A stretch of DNA of 64,000 bases from Mesodorylaimus sp. YZB2_4 (lineage: Eukaryota > Nematoda > Enoplea > Dorylaimida > Dorylaimidae). Below, piece after piece: positions 22,005-34,646 of this stretch. Made by a program: the position numbers and the translations under genes. Where the stretch lies: positions 62,001-126,000 of the forward strand of contig JASANH010000607.1 of the NCBI GenBank assembly GCA_030248295.1, in the 5' to 3' direction. Position 1 is the first letter of the stretch; each line of letters opens with the position of its first letter. The notes below the pieces were generated by a model. The model made no database searches. It was not told the origin of the DNA and saw only the letters and a list, made by a program, of their open reading frames with translations.

Positions 22005-25000
22005 TTAATGAATGATCGTTGGCAGGTCGAATAGCCATAACGTCAATCACGCACCGCGTCATCATCCGAGGTCCTTACAGTTCGGTTTCGGCAAGACGTT
22101 CACTCAGAAAGTTACGATAAGCAAGAAATAATGCGCGAAATATGATATAATGTACTGTACATACTAGGATATTCTGAATCCCTTGTTTTTACTTGAATTT
22201 ATTTCAAAAATTTTTTAACTGACCTCAATTTTTTACCATGTTCAGGGTTTATACTTCTATGTTTCACGTGACTCTTACCCTCAGGATCATAGCTTTCGTT
22301 GCGGTCGCAAATAGTCGCAGACCCGTCGCGAGCCCTCACAGCTCATGCCAGGCCAGGGTGGTGTAGAGAAAAACACGTCCAGCAATCGGTTCTTTATGAC
22401 TTTTAAATTTATATGAGACACTGCTAATCTTGCAGGATTTTTCTGCAGGATTATGACTTTCGGAGGGAATATCTCTCGAACGGTGAGACATAGTGAACTT
22501 ATTTAAAAAAACATTCAATAGCTTATCATCTTGCGATTTTTTGATATATTTCAGATCAGTCTAGGACAAAGATTAGGCGACGTATGGGCCATATCGCCCA
22601 AGCTGCACTTTTTTTGTTTACTTTCATAGAGAGGGGGTTAAAAAACATTTTCCACGTTTGCATCAGCATCCACAGAAAATCATAGGATCATATTTTTCAC
22701 TAGGCAAGGTCTTGGTCGATCCTCGTAGAAACCTTGTCTTCATCAGGGATCAGGTCTGCCTGTTCAAAAAGCAATTGCTTTTGCCATTCTTGTGCGCAAA
22801 TTACCTTCGGCGAGTACTCAATCGCACGGAGATCCCTCGCCTAAACGGGTGGGAATGAGATGACACTTTCTGCAGTTGTCTTCACCCTTGACGACCAGTT
22901 CATTTGCGCCATTTGATTAGAGCAGTCGAAGGCCGGGAAAGTCACGCGAAGTACAGCCAAAGCAGTTTGTCATATTTCCTGTGCTAAATTACAGCTTCCT
23001 ATTTCAAAGCCTTTTTTAGGTCATGTTCAGGTTTTCTTCAAAACGATTCCTCCTGCTCCCTTTTCAAAAAATTACTGCGAGGAATCCATTGTAAGTCCCA
23101 TATTTGACTTGCAACAGATTAGGCGTCAGAAACATGTCTTTTGTGTCCCAGAGATGTCGGATAGGATGAGCCCAAGACTTGAAAAAATCAGCTGTCAAAA
23201 TTTTAAAAAAAACGGTTGTTCACAAAAAATTTTTTACATGGAAAATGCCAAAATTGTACAAAACTGGTTGGAATAATTTCTTTCCACCTGCAATCTGTGA
23301 TTTTTCTGTTATGATCTTATTTTTTTAGCGCTGCAATTTTGTATTCATTTTTCTTCATTTCTTTGCAAAGCGTTCTTTGAGGTCTTCGATTTTTGCATCC
23401 CAAATGATTGCGTAGTAACTGAGCCATTCCTAATTTAGTCTTCAAACTTTTTCTTTTTCCCATCTGAATTTAATGCAACCTAATTTTATTGCTCCTTTAT
23501 TTCTCGGCTTTTCTTGTCGAATAAGTCCCTCGTTTTCCGCGGAGAAAACTGCGTCCTCCATCAAAGAAGCTTATTTTGCGACTGCGAGCGAGTCGAAGTG
23601 CATTGAATTTTGTGCTGTCGACTTTTTTAAAATGGTCTCCGCTTGATGATTATATTGGCAGCATAGCCTGAGCAGAAGTTGAGAGAATCAATTGCGAGAT
23701 AAACCGAGCGTGAGGAGAGTGGCTTTTACTCAAAACGCATCAAGTCCATGGAAGTTAGTGCTCGGATTGAACCCCCCCCCCTGAGTGGACTAAAAATAAA
23801 AATCAATTTTCTCATGGGCTTAGATTGATCATGAAAATTTCCTGCTGAGTGTCTTGTTCGAAAATGTCAATTTGTTCAGCGTGACTGCCTTCACGCTTTA
23901 ATATTGTATTTTTTCTGCACATAAATTGTATGTCGATGAAATTTTAGAAAATTTGTCCAACCTTAGGTGGCCAGGCGCCCTGATGTCGCGTACACACGCT
24001 ATTATACCTGTTCTCTTGAATAGTTTAATAAATGTCATGGCGGGACTTGTTTTCGAGGAGGAACGATGCGTGGGGTGAATAAAATTGAAACTACTTTAAT
24101 AATTTTTTATGGTGTTTATGACACGCGATATTTTGAATTGTCGCTGAGTGCTTGAACGAATAATCTCGTGACTAGGGATCAGTCAGGTGAATCTATCATC
24201 GATCTCCCGCCAGACCCCAGATGCTCAGTATGAAATTAGATGGTCGGGTTTATGGCAGCCTTTCATTCCCCCCGGCCCACTTGCCGACCTCGTGGACGCA
24301 TGTTTGCCGACAACAGATCGAAACTGTTATTGGCGGAAGCACGACTAGCGGCCAGTCATGGCAACAAAACAGGTTCACTCTACTTTTCGAGCAGACTTGG
24401 GAAGTTTGAAATTTTTGTCTCGGGAATGCGAGATTTTTCAATAAAATGCTTAGCTATCATACTATATTTGACAGTGACACATAAGTAATGTAGCACTGCT
24501 TTCTTGTCCTAATATCATCATGTTCTACCTGGAACACTAAAAGCGCGCTCGTGCAGGGCTATCTGAGAATTCTGGTCGCCCTGAACTTAGGACTCGTTGG
24601 TTGAAGCAGGTGGTCGCGTTTTGCCTTGGAGCTTAGGCTTATAACTAGTATCCTATTTTAGACTCACAGCAGTCCACTTTTGCGTGTCCTTTTATGGTGA
24701 AGTAGGCCAGTGAAGGCGGTGGTGCCTGGGGAATTGACGCCATGCCCGTCCCCAACCTCATTCACTAACTAACCTAGTTGATTTGCTTGCCGCCTATGCT
24801 TTCGAAGGAAGTAAGCCACGGGCGCAAGAATGGGAACGTTGAATAGCTGCTGGCAGTAGAGCAGGCACGTGGATGAGCTTCATTTCTCGCCACTAGGGAG
24901 AACCAACCATTCTAGTCCAGTCTTCGAGATAACGCACTTAGCCAGACGTTATGTGCGCACAAGGCCAGTCTTTTCTCTTTCTTTTAGACATTGGATGGCA

Positions 25001-25187
25001 GCTGTTCCAAACTATTGTCGTCAATTCGTTAGCTTCTATTTGCCACAATAAATCCATTTATTATCAGCTATGGCCACGACCACACGACCCGACCTAGTCG
25101 AGAATAACTGCTGCACCTGCCCATAAAACGGCTTCGAACTACCTTGCAAGGCTGGGCCGAGCTTAGTTCTCTGGAATACGGTCAACG
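22005..25187. other. intergenic, no gene seen
   Basis: This is a 3.2-kb AT-rich stretch with no exon, transposon domain or tRNA-like promoter that I can recognise. It contains a CCCCCCCCC run near 23772. Confidence 0.45.
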
Positions 25188-26432
25188 ATGATCGAGTCCT
25201 CGAACTGGACCATGAACGAGACTCAAATTGACTGGCAAGCACTGTACACTTTTTGGGTGGACGGTGTCCTGACTCTGATTCTTGTCATTGTGGGAGTGAC
25301 CGGCAATGTGTGCATGGTGGCATCCTTGGTCTGCATGGCCAAACAGTGGCTGCCCCTCTACTACTATTTCCTCACATTCGCCCTGTGGAACACCGCCTTG
25401 TTGGCCTCGACTGTATTCTTTTATTGTCTACCTTCGCTGGACGAGCGAATGGGGGCTAAAAGTGGTGGATTCACGTCCTTGAATATATTGGGCTACCCAC
25501 TGGCCAATGCGGGCATGACGGCCGCCATATGGCTGGTGCTGAGTGTGACAGTGGAAAGGTGTCTGGTGGTCAGTCGCCCATTGGATCAAATTGTATCCGC
25601 GCCCAAGAGACGCGCTCGAATAGTGACAGCAGCCATCAGCATTCTGGCCCCCCTCTTCAATATTCCACTCTTCTTCGAATTGCGCGTGATTAACAACGGC
25701 ACTGATTTAGCTAAAAGTGAACTCAGGGATAATTCAGCTTATAAAATAGGCTATCGCATAATTGGGAACATGATATTCTTGTCGGTGGTACCCTTCATTA
25801 GTATTATAGCTATGAGTATTCGAATAATCTACGTGGTCCAGAATACGATGATGGCTCAATCTCGCACCGCCTCAAATAATAACAGAGGCTCGGCATCGAA
25901 ACGAAGAAGTTTCAGAGCGGGCAGTCGGGGCTTGGCTGGTCGAGAGAGCTTAGTTGGAGTGGAAGACCCGCTCGACGCTCAATCACCAATTAGTCGATGC
26001 CATTCGCGAAGGGTCGTGCACCAGAATCAGTACGCCACTCACATGACTCTGGCCTTATTGGCCACCAAGTTCGTCCTGTGTTATACTCTGCCAACAGTGC
26101 TTAATATCCTCGAGATTATCGTCGAACCATCCACTTTGCGTCAAGAAGGATTGGGTTTCCTCGTCGATGTCAGCAATCTGATGGTCGTGGCCGACAGTGT
26201 ATTCAATGCCTTTGTGTACATTTCTTGGCGAAGAAAAATACAAATTCAACAAAGTAACAGGAGACAAAAGACCAAAGCTTCTGCTGCTTTCAAGCACGCG
26301 AACGGAAATACAAAACGTGGAAGTCGTAATGGATCGTGCGTCAACGGAGTGACACCAACTTATGGTCGCAGTGAGCGGAAAACGGTTGTGCAACCACTCA
26401 TAGCCGAGAAAATGGCTGAATGTTCTCTCTAG
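25188..26432 (+). CDS. class A GPCR, FMRFamide-receptor-like, single exon
   Basis: This is a 414-codon intronless receptor. The N-terminus has glycosylation sites NWT and NET. TM1 reads LTLILVIVGVTGNVCMVAS with the conserved GN. TM2 follows LYYYFLTFALWNTALL. The TM3 region reads GYPLANAGMTAAIWLVLSV, ending in VERCLVVSRPL in place of DRY. A long third loop (about 215-285) is rich in Ser/Arg. TM6 reads LALLATKFVLCYTLPTVLNI, and TM7 reads MVVADSVFNAFVYISW. The YPL...VERxxxVxRPL arrangement and the TM7 ending are typical of invertebrate FMRFamide-like peptide receptors. A basic tail of some 70 residues follows. The role as a neuropeptide receptor at the plasma membrane is inferred. The gene is not closely related to the 42-64 kb receptor array. 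Confidence 0.82.
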   Translation: MIESSNWTMNETQIDWQALYTFWVDGVLTLILVIVGVTGNVCMVASLVCMAKQWLPLYYYFLTFALWNTALLASTVFFYCLPSLDERMGAKSGGFTSLNILGYPLANAGMTAAIWLVLSVTVERCLVVSRPLDQIVSAPKRRARIVTAAISILAPLFNIPLFFELRVINNGTDLAKSELRDNSAYKIGYRIIGNMIFLSVVPFISIIAMSIRIIYVVQNTMMAQSRTASNNNRGSASKRRSFRAGSRGLAGRESLVGVEDPLDAQSPISRCHSRRVVHQNQYATHMTLALLATKFVLCYTLPTVLNILEIIVEPSTLRQEGLGFLVDVSNLMVVADSVFNAFVYISWRRKIQIQQSNRRQKTKASAAFKHANGNTKRGSRNGSCVNGVTPTYGRSERKTVVQPLIAEKMAECSL

Positions 26433-27587
26433 ACCAAACCATTCTCTGTGATTTTATGCTTTGAAGTGTATGCTTGATTCGGTTTTTCGATTCATAGATT
26501 TCTTGCATTTGTTTGAGCACCATAGAACATAAGCATGGCAGAAGTCAATAATGCTTTAACACATTCCTGACTGGTGAGAGATGCATTGCCAACCCCTTTG
26601 GTTGACGTTTCAGCGTTGGCTCGCAAGACTTGCCCTCGCGCCGCCTAGATGCACTGGTCACAAAATCTACAGTAGCATGCGCTGTTTTGTTGCAGCTTTA
26701 TCCGAAAAAGGTGCTGTTTGAAACTTTTTATTAAAAAACTATAAAGGGTTTTCGTTACCCCGATTATGTGAGGATGCAACGCAGTCCGGGGTCGTGTTTA
26801 TCGATAACAATCCTTGTATAAAGCACGTCTGTGTGCAACAATTATGCATGAAAATCGGGTGCATTTTAGCAGATTGGACAGTAAAATAGGTCTTGGCCTG
26901 ATTGGACACTCCATGAGTGGAGTAATGAACCCCTTGAAAATAGTGTCACTGATCTCCGTCAAATATCCTATGTATAGCATTCAGAAGGTTTTGCTCTGCT
27001 GCTACCGTGAGCGACTCTTGAGCTAGAAGAGACCAACCTCGAAAACGTACATCGTAGTGGTCACAATGGAGTTCAAGAAAGATATTATGGATACTATACC
27101 TGTGCTTATTGAGTACTGTATTATTGAATCGTGATAGTTGCTCCAAAGTTTTCCCTGTTTTCGAATAAGAAAATGAAACGATTCCTGAAAATTGTGAATT
27201 GACGAGTGTGACAAGCCACAGACTGTCCTATCTGGATGCAAATTGTTCAGGATTTTGGTGTTCGGATTGGTCGTATTTTCTTCATCTCCCGCGCATTTTG
27301 CCTGTGCATGCTTGTACGATTTTGCGCACTTGCTTTGCATTCCAAACTGGCAGCTTGATGTTTGGTAAAATCGTTTGGAACTCCACGACTTCTGATTGAG
27401 CCACCACGCCTAACAGAGTCCCGTTTGGCAGACAATGCAAGACTGCTGATAAGAAAACGAATCAACGACTGCTGTACAGAATGTATGCAGAATTCGTGGT
27501 TTTGGACTTTTGGTCTCAGGTTGGGTTGGCTCCACTTTCCTTACCTGACGTTGGACCTAGGATCCATTCTGGACTATTAATTTTTAG
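26433..27587. other. intergenic
   Basis: No gene is recognised. A copy of the dispersed TTGATGTTTCAGC-type motif with a small inverted repeat lies at 26589-26615. Confidence 0.4.
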
Positions 27588-29171
27588 GAGAGGGTTTCTG
27601 AGAGACTCGACCCAAATGAAATATACTTAGCCAGTCGACTTTTTTGACCCCCTTTTTTATTTGCTCAATTGAAAGTTACTCACAAAAGTGATTGTCTTAG
27701 ACAAAGTAATATTTTTTTAAAAGCCCAAATATTGAAATGTACCACGTTATAGGTAAAAAGTGGTTACTTTTGGTCAAAAATCACAACTTGCTTCTTCTAG
27801 GGCCTATAACAATTTTAAAAATACAGAAATGACCGCTACATCCCGATAAATCCGAATCTTTTTTAAAATTAGACAAGCTGTCACCGTTCATAGGATATTC
27901 AACAAAAACTGTCCGTGATCAGCCGGGATCAGTCACATAATCGATTATGGGCAAATTATTAATAGCGTCTAACCTCGTTTTTTCACTGAAATAGTAGCCT
28001 AGGGCCGCTACATCACAAAACAGCTCGGAATTTCCCCCTACGACCATAGATTATTGTGCACATGTCAGATAATTGAAGCCCATTTAGGCTATTTCAGCCA
28101 ATACTGATCAATAATTTCAGCCGCTGATCAGATGCGCTGATCAGTAATAGCCTATCTGGTAGCCCTTGCAGAGAGCTTTGAAATGGTTTTTCCGCGTCAG
28201 ACTTTGTTCAATTCAACCAGAGATATTGAAGAAAACCCAAGTTCAGAAGGAGTGCCTGAGGTACACACCTTTTGAATTTCCCGCCCGTGTGCCGCTTCTG
28301 ACATTATAGTGGCATTGTCTGCTTACTTTGGGAATCAACAATATATTTATAACTTTTCTTATTTTTCATGAAAGACAGATACTCCAGGACAGAATTAGAC
28401 CGACACGTGGTGAAAGAGTGAAAAGGTTATAAATTCACTGTCGATTCCCAGAGTAAGAAGCCAAATCCGCTCTTCTGTCATGAGCGGCACGCGGGCGGGA
28501 AATTCAAAAGGTGCATTCTATGGGCACTGCTACCGAATTTAGGTTTTCTTCAATATATCGAGTGAAAATCAACGAATTCCGACGAGACAAAAACATTCGA
28601 AAGCTCTCTCCAAGGGCTACCAGATAGGCTATTACTGATCAGCGCACCTGATCAACAGCTAAAATTCTTGATCAGTTTTAGCTAAAATAGCCTAAATGGG
28701 GTTCAATTATCTGACATGTGCACAATAATCTATGGTCGTGGGGGAAATTTCGAGCTGTTTTGTGATCTACAGGACCTAGGCTACTATTTCAGTGCAAAAA
28801 CAGGGTTGGAATGTTTTAATATTTTGCATATAATCGAGTATGTGCCTGATCACGGACGGTTTTTGTTGAATATCTCATGAACGGTTACAGCTAGGTAATT
28901 TTAAAAAAAGATGCAGATTTCTCGAAATGTAGCGGTCATTTCTGTATTTTTAAAATTGTTTTAGGCCACAAAAGAAGCAAGTTGTGATTTTTGACCAAAA
29001 GTGACCACTTTTTACCTATAATGTGCTTTATTTCCATATATGGGCAAAAAAAAAAAATTTCACTTTTGGCCAAGACAAACAATTTTGTGGTACTTTCGAT
29101 TGAGCAAATAAAAAAGGGGGTCAAAAAAGTCGACTGGCCAGCCCCGGGTCGAGTTTTTCAGAAACCCTCTC
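27588..29171. mobile_element. 1.58-kb near-complete palindrome (foldback transposon)
   Basis: The two halves are reverse complements of each other from the ends to near the centre (about 28385). The left end GAGAGGGTTTCTGA mirrors TCAGAAACCCTCTC at the right. Matching inner landmarks are GTCGACTTTTTTGACCCC, GACCGCTACAT/ATGTAGCGGTC, AGCCTATCTGGTAGCCCTTG/CAAGGGCTACCAGATAGGCT and CACCTTTTGAATTTCCCGCC with its complement at 28494-28513. A 5-bp direct duplication, TTTAG, flanks it (27583-27587 and 29172-29176), which identifies it as an inserted element. No coding frame of interest is present. The arms are similar rather than identical (small indels). Confidence 0.88.
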
Positions 29172-29176
29172 TTTAG

Positions 29177-29855
29177 TGTATGTAGCTTTGACTGATTTTT
29201 TTGTCTCCCATGCAACCGAAAAACTGTGTTTTTCTCGCTATTCTGTTCTTTCGACCTGCTAAGAACATATTTGAGGCCACTAAAAACATACTGTATGTGT
29301 CTCGAATAACCAGTCATAAACGCGATTTTTCCTAGAGTTTGATGTCATCTTAAACGAGGAATCGAAACCTCGAGTATAAATATTTTTTACAGTATTATCA
29401 GTACTGATTTTTCAATGGTGACCGTTTACAATATTAAAATTTTGCTGTTTTTGATGAGTTTATTTTTTTGTACCCGCTGTTTTTTAGTTTTTAATTTCAA
29501 TAAGAAACAAGATGCATACATATTAGGCAGAAAATAACAGTTTAGAGAAACCAAGCCAGAAAAACGATTATCAATCTAGAACTCTGCGTCCGTTTTATTG
29601 TCATTGGCACTCATGAGCTCAGCACTGCGAGCGAATGAGCCTGCCAACAAAAGCACTTCAATTCTTTTTCCAATCGATGGAAATTTTTAACTTGTCGCGA
29701 AAGGATTTTGACAACAGCATATTAAAATAAAATCCATAAGATCGTGTGCTGCACTCCATTGAAGTTTGGATATAAAAAGCAACGTTACTTAAAATCTGTG
29801 TTCAGTATAATACAGAATTTCAGACAGGGTGCTTGTATATTGTGGGATAGTATTC
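29177..29855. other. spacer
   Basis: No gene is recognised. Confidence 0.4.
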
Positions 29856-30655
29856 TTAGTAACACAGGCCACCACAGTGAACAGGCAGTTGGACGATTGA
29901 CAGAGAATAAATTAGACTACTAGAACCAGCAAAAGACGCGACATCGCTTAGGACTGCTGCTGCATATTCTGTCGCTGTGCTGCAGACGCGTTGGCGTGCA
30001 CTTGCGACTTTTGTCGTTTGGCCACAGTGTATAAGATGCAAAGTGAGAAAAAGAGCATTAAGAGAAATAGCAGACATGGTAAACGAATATTTGTGAAAAA
30101 CAACAAGCATGTGTATGGCAGGGTACTGACAAATTCAGTATGGCCAAGACTATGGACAACAGCGCCAGTCTGATCAGTTCTTAGCTCAATTACCGAATTC
30201 ATTGAAAGATTAACGTGAAAACGTAAAGCTACGCCCAAAAATGTGAGAATACATGTTAGAATCGACAAGGTTCTTTGGTTTTTGTTATTAAGCGAAAGGT
30301 TCGCAAATCGCGACATATCGCCCGATAGGTAACATTAGGGTGCACATATCGGCACCCAAGGACCATGCAAAGGTCAGACCGGTCGTGATACGCAGGAAAA
30401 TCATCCCCAATAACTATATTAGAATACTGTCAAAAGTGACTCCTATTGAAAGTGAGTAGGAGATAATACTTACATTCTACAGCAGGTCAAGCACCTATGA
30501 TCAGCATGTGAACATAGAAACGCTCTTTTCTCGTTATTGCCTTCCTCCAAATGGCCAAACAAGTGCAGATGGAGCTAATGATACCGATCGGTGCATTGAT
30601 CAGCATGGTTATCTGATTGGCTGAACTCACCAAAACACTGATCTTGTGTGATGTA
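29856..30655 (-). pseudogene. GPCR pseudogene of the 42-64 kb array family
   Basis: Reading on the minus strand, successive fragments match the array receptors: SSANQITMLINAPIG through AIWRKAITRKERFYVHMLII (TM1 to TM2), then a stop and a lost segment. LRITTGLTFAWSLGADMCTL and GRYVAICEPFA follow (TM3 and the DRY-like region). After two stops and a frame change come ILTCILTFLGVALRF, FVSTLPYTCLLFFTN and YTVAKRQKSQVHANASAAQR (TM4 to the third loop), then MSRLLLVLVV with further breaks. At least three stops or frame changes make it non-functional. It is the only array member seen on the minus strand and lies 12 kb from the main cluster. Confidence 0.85.
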
Positions 30656-33343
30656 GTTAGGCCGGGATGTTCCTAGCCCTCAGTCCTAATCACACCACAC
30701 TCAATGATGCTTACCCAAAGTACGTTGATACGGCGTGAACCTCTGCACACGTCGGGCACCAGTAATTCGTGCCATTGATTTCACGATACGCTGACGAAAT
30801 AAAAATAGAGATGACGTTTACTCGAAGGCGTGACGCACGGGAAATAAACATAGTGACAGACATGCTCAGGGCTCCTCCTAATATACCCTTCCTAATACAC
30901 AGGCCTATAGTAAAACTAGTTGGTGATCGGTACAAATATAAGAAAACTAGAATGCAGTTGAAAGTCAATATGCAAAACAGAGTAATGTACGTGCCTATGC
31001 CTAATCAGTCGTCATGCAAATTTGTGGAATAAAAATCCAGTCAAGGTCCAGAAAGTCTGATGGCAGAATCACTAAGATGAAACGTATCTATTCCTAATGA
31101 GCTTGCTTGATTGATCCTGACATGAGAAGAGATTCTCACTCTGATTGTGCGGCAAATCCGAATAGCCATATCACACTTGGAATAGTTTCATCTCATATGG
31201 TTGAGTGTTGTCTCATCGATTTAAAGCCAGGCCAGCGATCACCCGCGCTGTGGAGTGAGCTGGGCGAAAACCACAAGGCTGGCAGGGCCTTGGTAGGGGT
31301 GCAGTTCATGTCTTTGTAAAAGGTAGATGAAGTCTGTGTCTCGAAATTGCAAGACGTACCTAGCCACTGAATTCAGGTCGATTGTATTTCTTTCGTGTCG
31401 TCAGGCGTATATTCGCTGAATGAAGAAAGAAGGACTACGAGAGATCGAGTGCTGGCCAGTGGTCTACGGGTGGCCGTAGAAGATGAGAGACGGTTTTTAA
31501 TTTCCTTTGAATTCCTGTGAAAATGATGAATATTTTCTGAATGTCGGGACAGAATTTAATGAATTATGTTCTGGTTCAGAGACCTGTAAGTGTTTAAATT
31601 CAAGATCTCACCTCCCTCGATTCCAAAATTGAGAACAAGCGGTTTTTGATTGTACAGCTTAATATTTGGGGGGTTTTTATAAGAGATCGAATCCAGGCGA
31701 GTGGTGCAATTTATGCTCCTCTACAACCGAGATGGGAGAGCTAACCTAGCTTCTTGCTCAAACTCGATTTTTCTTTTCAAAATCAAGAACAAGCTCTAAT
31801 CTTGATTGCATAGTATAGTATTCCCTTAATGAAGAGAGGGTTTTTATAACAAAAGAACTTGTGGCGAGTGGCTTGCAAATGGGACAGTTTGCATTTTCTT
31901 TGCCATGGACCCGATTTTATACGAGTAAGAATATGGAGAGATAGGATTTTAGGACGATCGGATTATTACTTCAAGAAAGTTCTAGCGAGTCGTTTGTATA
32001 ATTAGAAAAGACTGAAATTCAATTTTTGTGAAGAAATGATAAGTTCAGCCTAGTGTTGAAAACAGAACCGTTTGGTGCGATTTTCTACAAGCTTTTTTTA
32101 TCAAAATTTGTACCTTAAAAATTTAGTTGATAAGCGTGAGTTCTAATCAATTTTTATGATAGATTAAGACCGGATGAAAAAAGCAGGGTGCCTCCTGATT
32201 TCGCCCATATTCGTGTGAGGTCCTTTGGTTTTCTGGAAGACACGATGGGAAAGACTTAATCTGAAAAAAATAAGTTTACTGGCTTAGCAACCAGTTCGAA
32301 AGCGATAACATAAATTCTTTGATTTTTCGACCTAATAATGTATTCATGATTTGCATCTTTAAGATTAGCGAATATTTTCTTCAATTTGCTGGCATACAAC
32401 TTGCTTGAAGGCGAATGCCAGCAAGTGCATAGAAGCAGTGTTTTTGGATGAGGGGGCTTTCGGAGAGTGCTCTGGCGGAGAGTGGTCGAATAAACGAGTT
32501 TCAGGAATAGGTCAGGGCCGTTATATAAAACAAAAACTTCCCCTGAAGTCAAGGCAACGTCGACCACTATCCACCAGAGCAGTTTTATAAAGCCCCCATC
32601 ACCCAAAACACTGCTGATGTTAGCGCAGCACAGCACGAGCGCTCACATCCCCAGCCATGGCGTGGTCGCAGGTATCAGCTTAAACCTCACGAACCATGCA
32701 TTCGAGTAAACACAAGAGGTGGGTACACTTTGTGCCATGAATGGCCTGGGCGCACGAAACATTTGAGTGGGTTCACGAAATGTAAATAAATACATCGATT
32801 TGCCAAATGCTCGATAGCATTTTCTTAGTGAATGCCTAGCGGGACGAGTCCTGTCGATTTCTCACAAATGGACCCACTTCGAGTGTCGTCACACATACGC
32901 GGGTGAAACAGAATAAATATGCAGACCGGCACATTTCCTCCTTTTCGCCGCGTTTTTCCGTGAATTTAAACGGCAAGTACTCACAAATTTATTGATTCTG
33001 TGACGTAGACGAGGGATGTCCCGCTCGAGTCATGCACGCTCATTTTCGATTCCCAACCTAGCCGACCAGGGTGGAGTCCAGTGGACGCTATAACGCCCTT
33101 GTACTCGGCTGAGTCCTTTATGTACTTTTATTTCGCATTTCTTCTTTTAGATTTTTTCAGAGGCAATGATTGAGTTTGAATTCGAGAACTGATGGCGAAT
33201 TTCGACTTTTCAATTCAAAATGTAAGCATTCTCGAAGTTTCCCCGTGCATATTTAAATCCTTTGGTTTTTTAAATTTTATGATACAATTTTATGTTTTCA
33301 GGAAAAACAGCATTGAATCGCGCTGAACTGTCCTCCTTTTTGC
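30656..33343. other. intergenic, no gene seen
   Basis: Open frames on both strands (for example 30711-30968 - and 32256-32636 -) show no recognisable domain or splice-consistent extension. Confidence 0.4.
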
Positions 33344-33649
33344 ATGCACTCTCTTTTTTCCCTTCTAAAATGCGCAAAAACGCAAATAAAAGACGAACTC
33401 TCAAGATCAGTGGCCAATCCACACTGGATAGTCATTAACGTGTGTTCTGTTTTAGCAGAAATTTGCGCTCTGGCTGTGGACCCGGGACCGTGCAAGCAAT
33501 TTGTGACCAAGTACGCTTATGATCGCAGGTCCAGAAAGTGCACATCTTTTCAGTACAGTGGGTGTGGCGGGAATTTGAATTTATTCGATACTATGCAACA
33601 ATGTAGAAAACTGTGTGAGGGAATCAGATATTATTATTATAAAAGATGA
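33344..33649 (+). CDS. Kunitz/BPTI-domain protein (probable terminal exon)
   Basis: Residues from about 40 form one Kunitz domain with all six cysteines: EICALAVDPGPCKQF, RKCTSFQYSGCGGNLNLF and MQQCRKLC. The spacing fits the BPTI fold (C1-C6, C2-C4, C3-C5), and the FQYSGCGGNLN core is canonical. The residue after the second cysteine (P1 position) is Lys, which in this family usually means inhibition of trypsin-like proteases. The frame opens at ATG 33344, but its first 37 residues do not look like a signal peptide. A good acceptor (TTCTGTTTTAG, ending at 33455) lies just before the domain, so the true start is likely an upstream signal-peptide exon, not identified. It is probably a secreted inhibitor. 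The gene ends in a Tyr-rich tail. Confidence 0.8.
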   Translation: MHSLFSLLKCAKTQIKDELSRSVANPHWIVINVCSVLAEICALAVDPGPCKQFVTKYAYDRRSRKCTSFQYSGCGGNLNLFDTMQQCRKLCEGIRYYYYKR

Positions 33650-34148
33650 TTAGTGTGGAAAATGTGTTAATTCAGGTGCAGTAAAACGAATTTTCGTCTT
33701 GTATATGTGTTGCACAGAAGTACTGTACAAAGCTGGTGGTAATTTGAGTGGGGGGGGGGGGGGGAACTACAGCGGAAACTACAGCAGAGATACAGCAGAA
33801 CTTATCTTGGCTACTTTGACACATTTTCGGAGGGCTAGGGCTCGAAGCCCAGGGACCACCCCTGGCTAAGCCCATGGAGGTACCGCAATAATCTGTTCTT
33901 TTACCCATCTTACAGCGCATATTGTTGCCATACTCAATACTCTTGTTCCCCCTTGGAATTCATTAGGTTTTTCAATTACCTGCCTACTAATTTTTGGATT
34001 TGTCTGAATCTGGACTCTGACTGTGTGACATAAAATAAGTGAGTTGTGCAAAACGGCCTGCTTGCCTGAAAATGTGCTTATGAGATTTGGGCGCTGTCAT
34101 GCGTACCCTGCAACTTGAAAGCTTGGAAGCGAGTGGATCAATATAGCC
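33650..34148. other. spacer with G homopolymer
   Basis: It contains a run of about 14 G near 33752. No gene is recognised. Confidence 0.4.
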
Positions 34149-34225
34149 GCCCGGGTGGTGCCGTGGCGGAAGGCCACAGTTTGCTTGACGGAGCTGGAAA
34201 CAGGTTGGCCTAGGTTCAACTGGCC
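34149..34225 (+). repeat. possible tRNA-derived SINE head
   Basis: GGGTGGTGCCGTGGCGGAAG resembles an A-box region. GGTTCAACTGG at 34213-34223 resembles a B box at tRNA-like spacing. The match is weaker than at 4560 and 5161. The copy may extend to the TTGATGTTTCAG motif at 34623-34637. Confidence 0.4.
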
Positions 34226-34646
34226 GTCTGATCGTGAGATATTGGTGAGGTTCTCTCCTCATTGCCCTCCTGGCGGTGGGTGACTCACCCTTCATCCCCA
34301 GGAGCCCATGGGACCTCCAGGAGAGCCCTTATGACGCGGGAGGGTCCCACCAGTGGGCAAGGGAGGGGTCCACCTACATCGCGAGGTATAGCTTCTGAGG
34401 CGTGCTCTTGCCTGGGATGCATCCCGGATACTCTAGTCGATGGCAAGCCCCCTAGCCTGAGAGAAAGGGGCCAAACATGGACTCTGGAACGACCAGGATC
34501 GGTCAAAAGAAAAAGTGAAGAAGCCCTTAGATGGGAGCTTGGAGACTCGTCTGCCTCGACTCCGTTCTTCTGATGCTCATGTAACCAAAGCGCCTGCTTT
34601 ACCCTGGCTGAGACGCTCTCAAGTTGATGTTTCAGTCGCTAACTTG

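Noticed and set aside
30711..30968. Minus frame considered as the N-terminus of the 30-kb GPCR pseudogene
   Set aside because: The similarity to the DCWPW region is too poor to support it.
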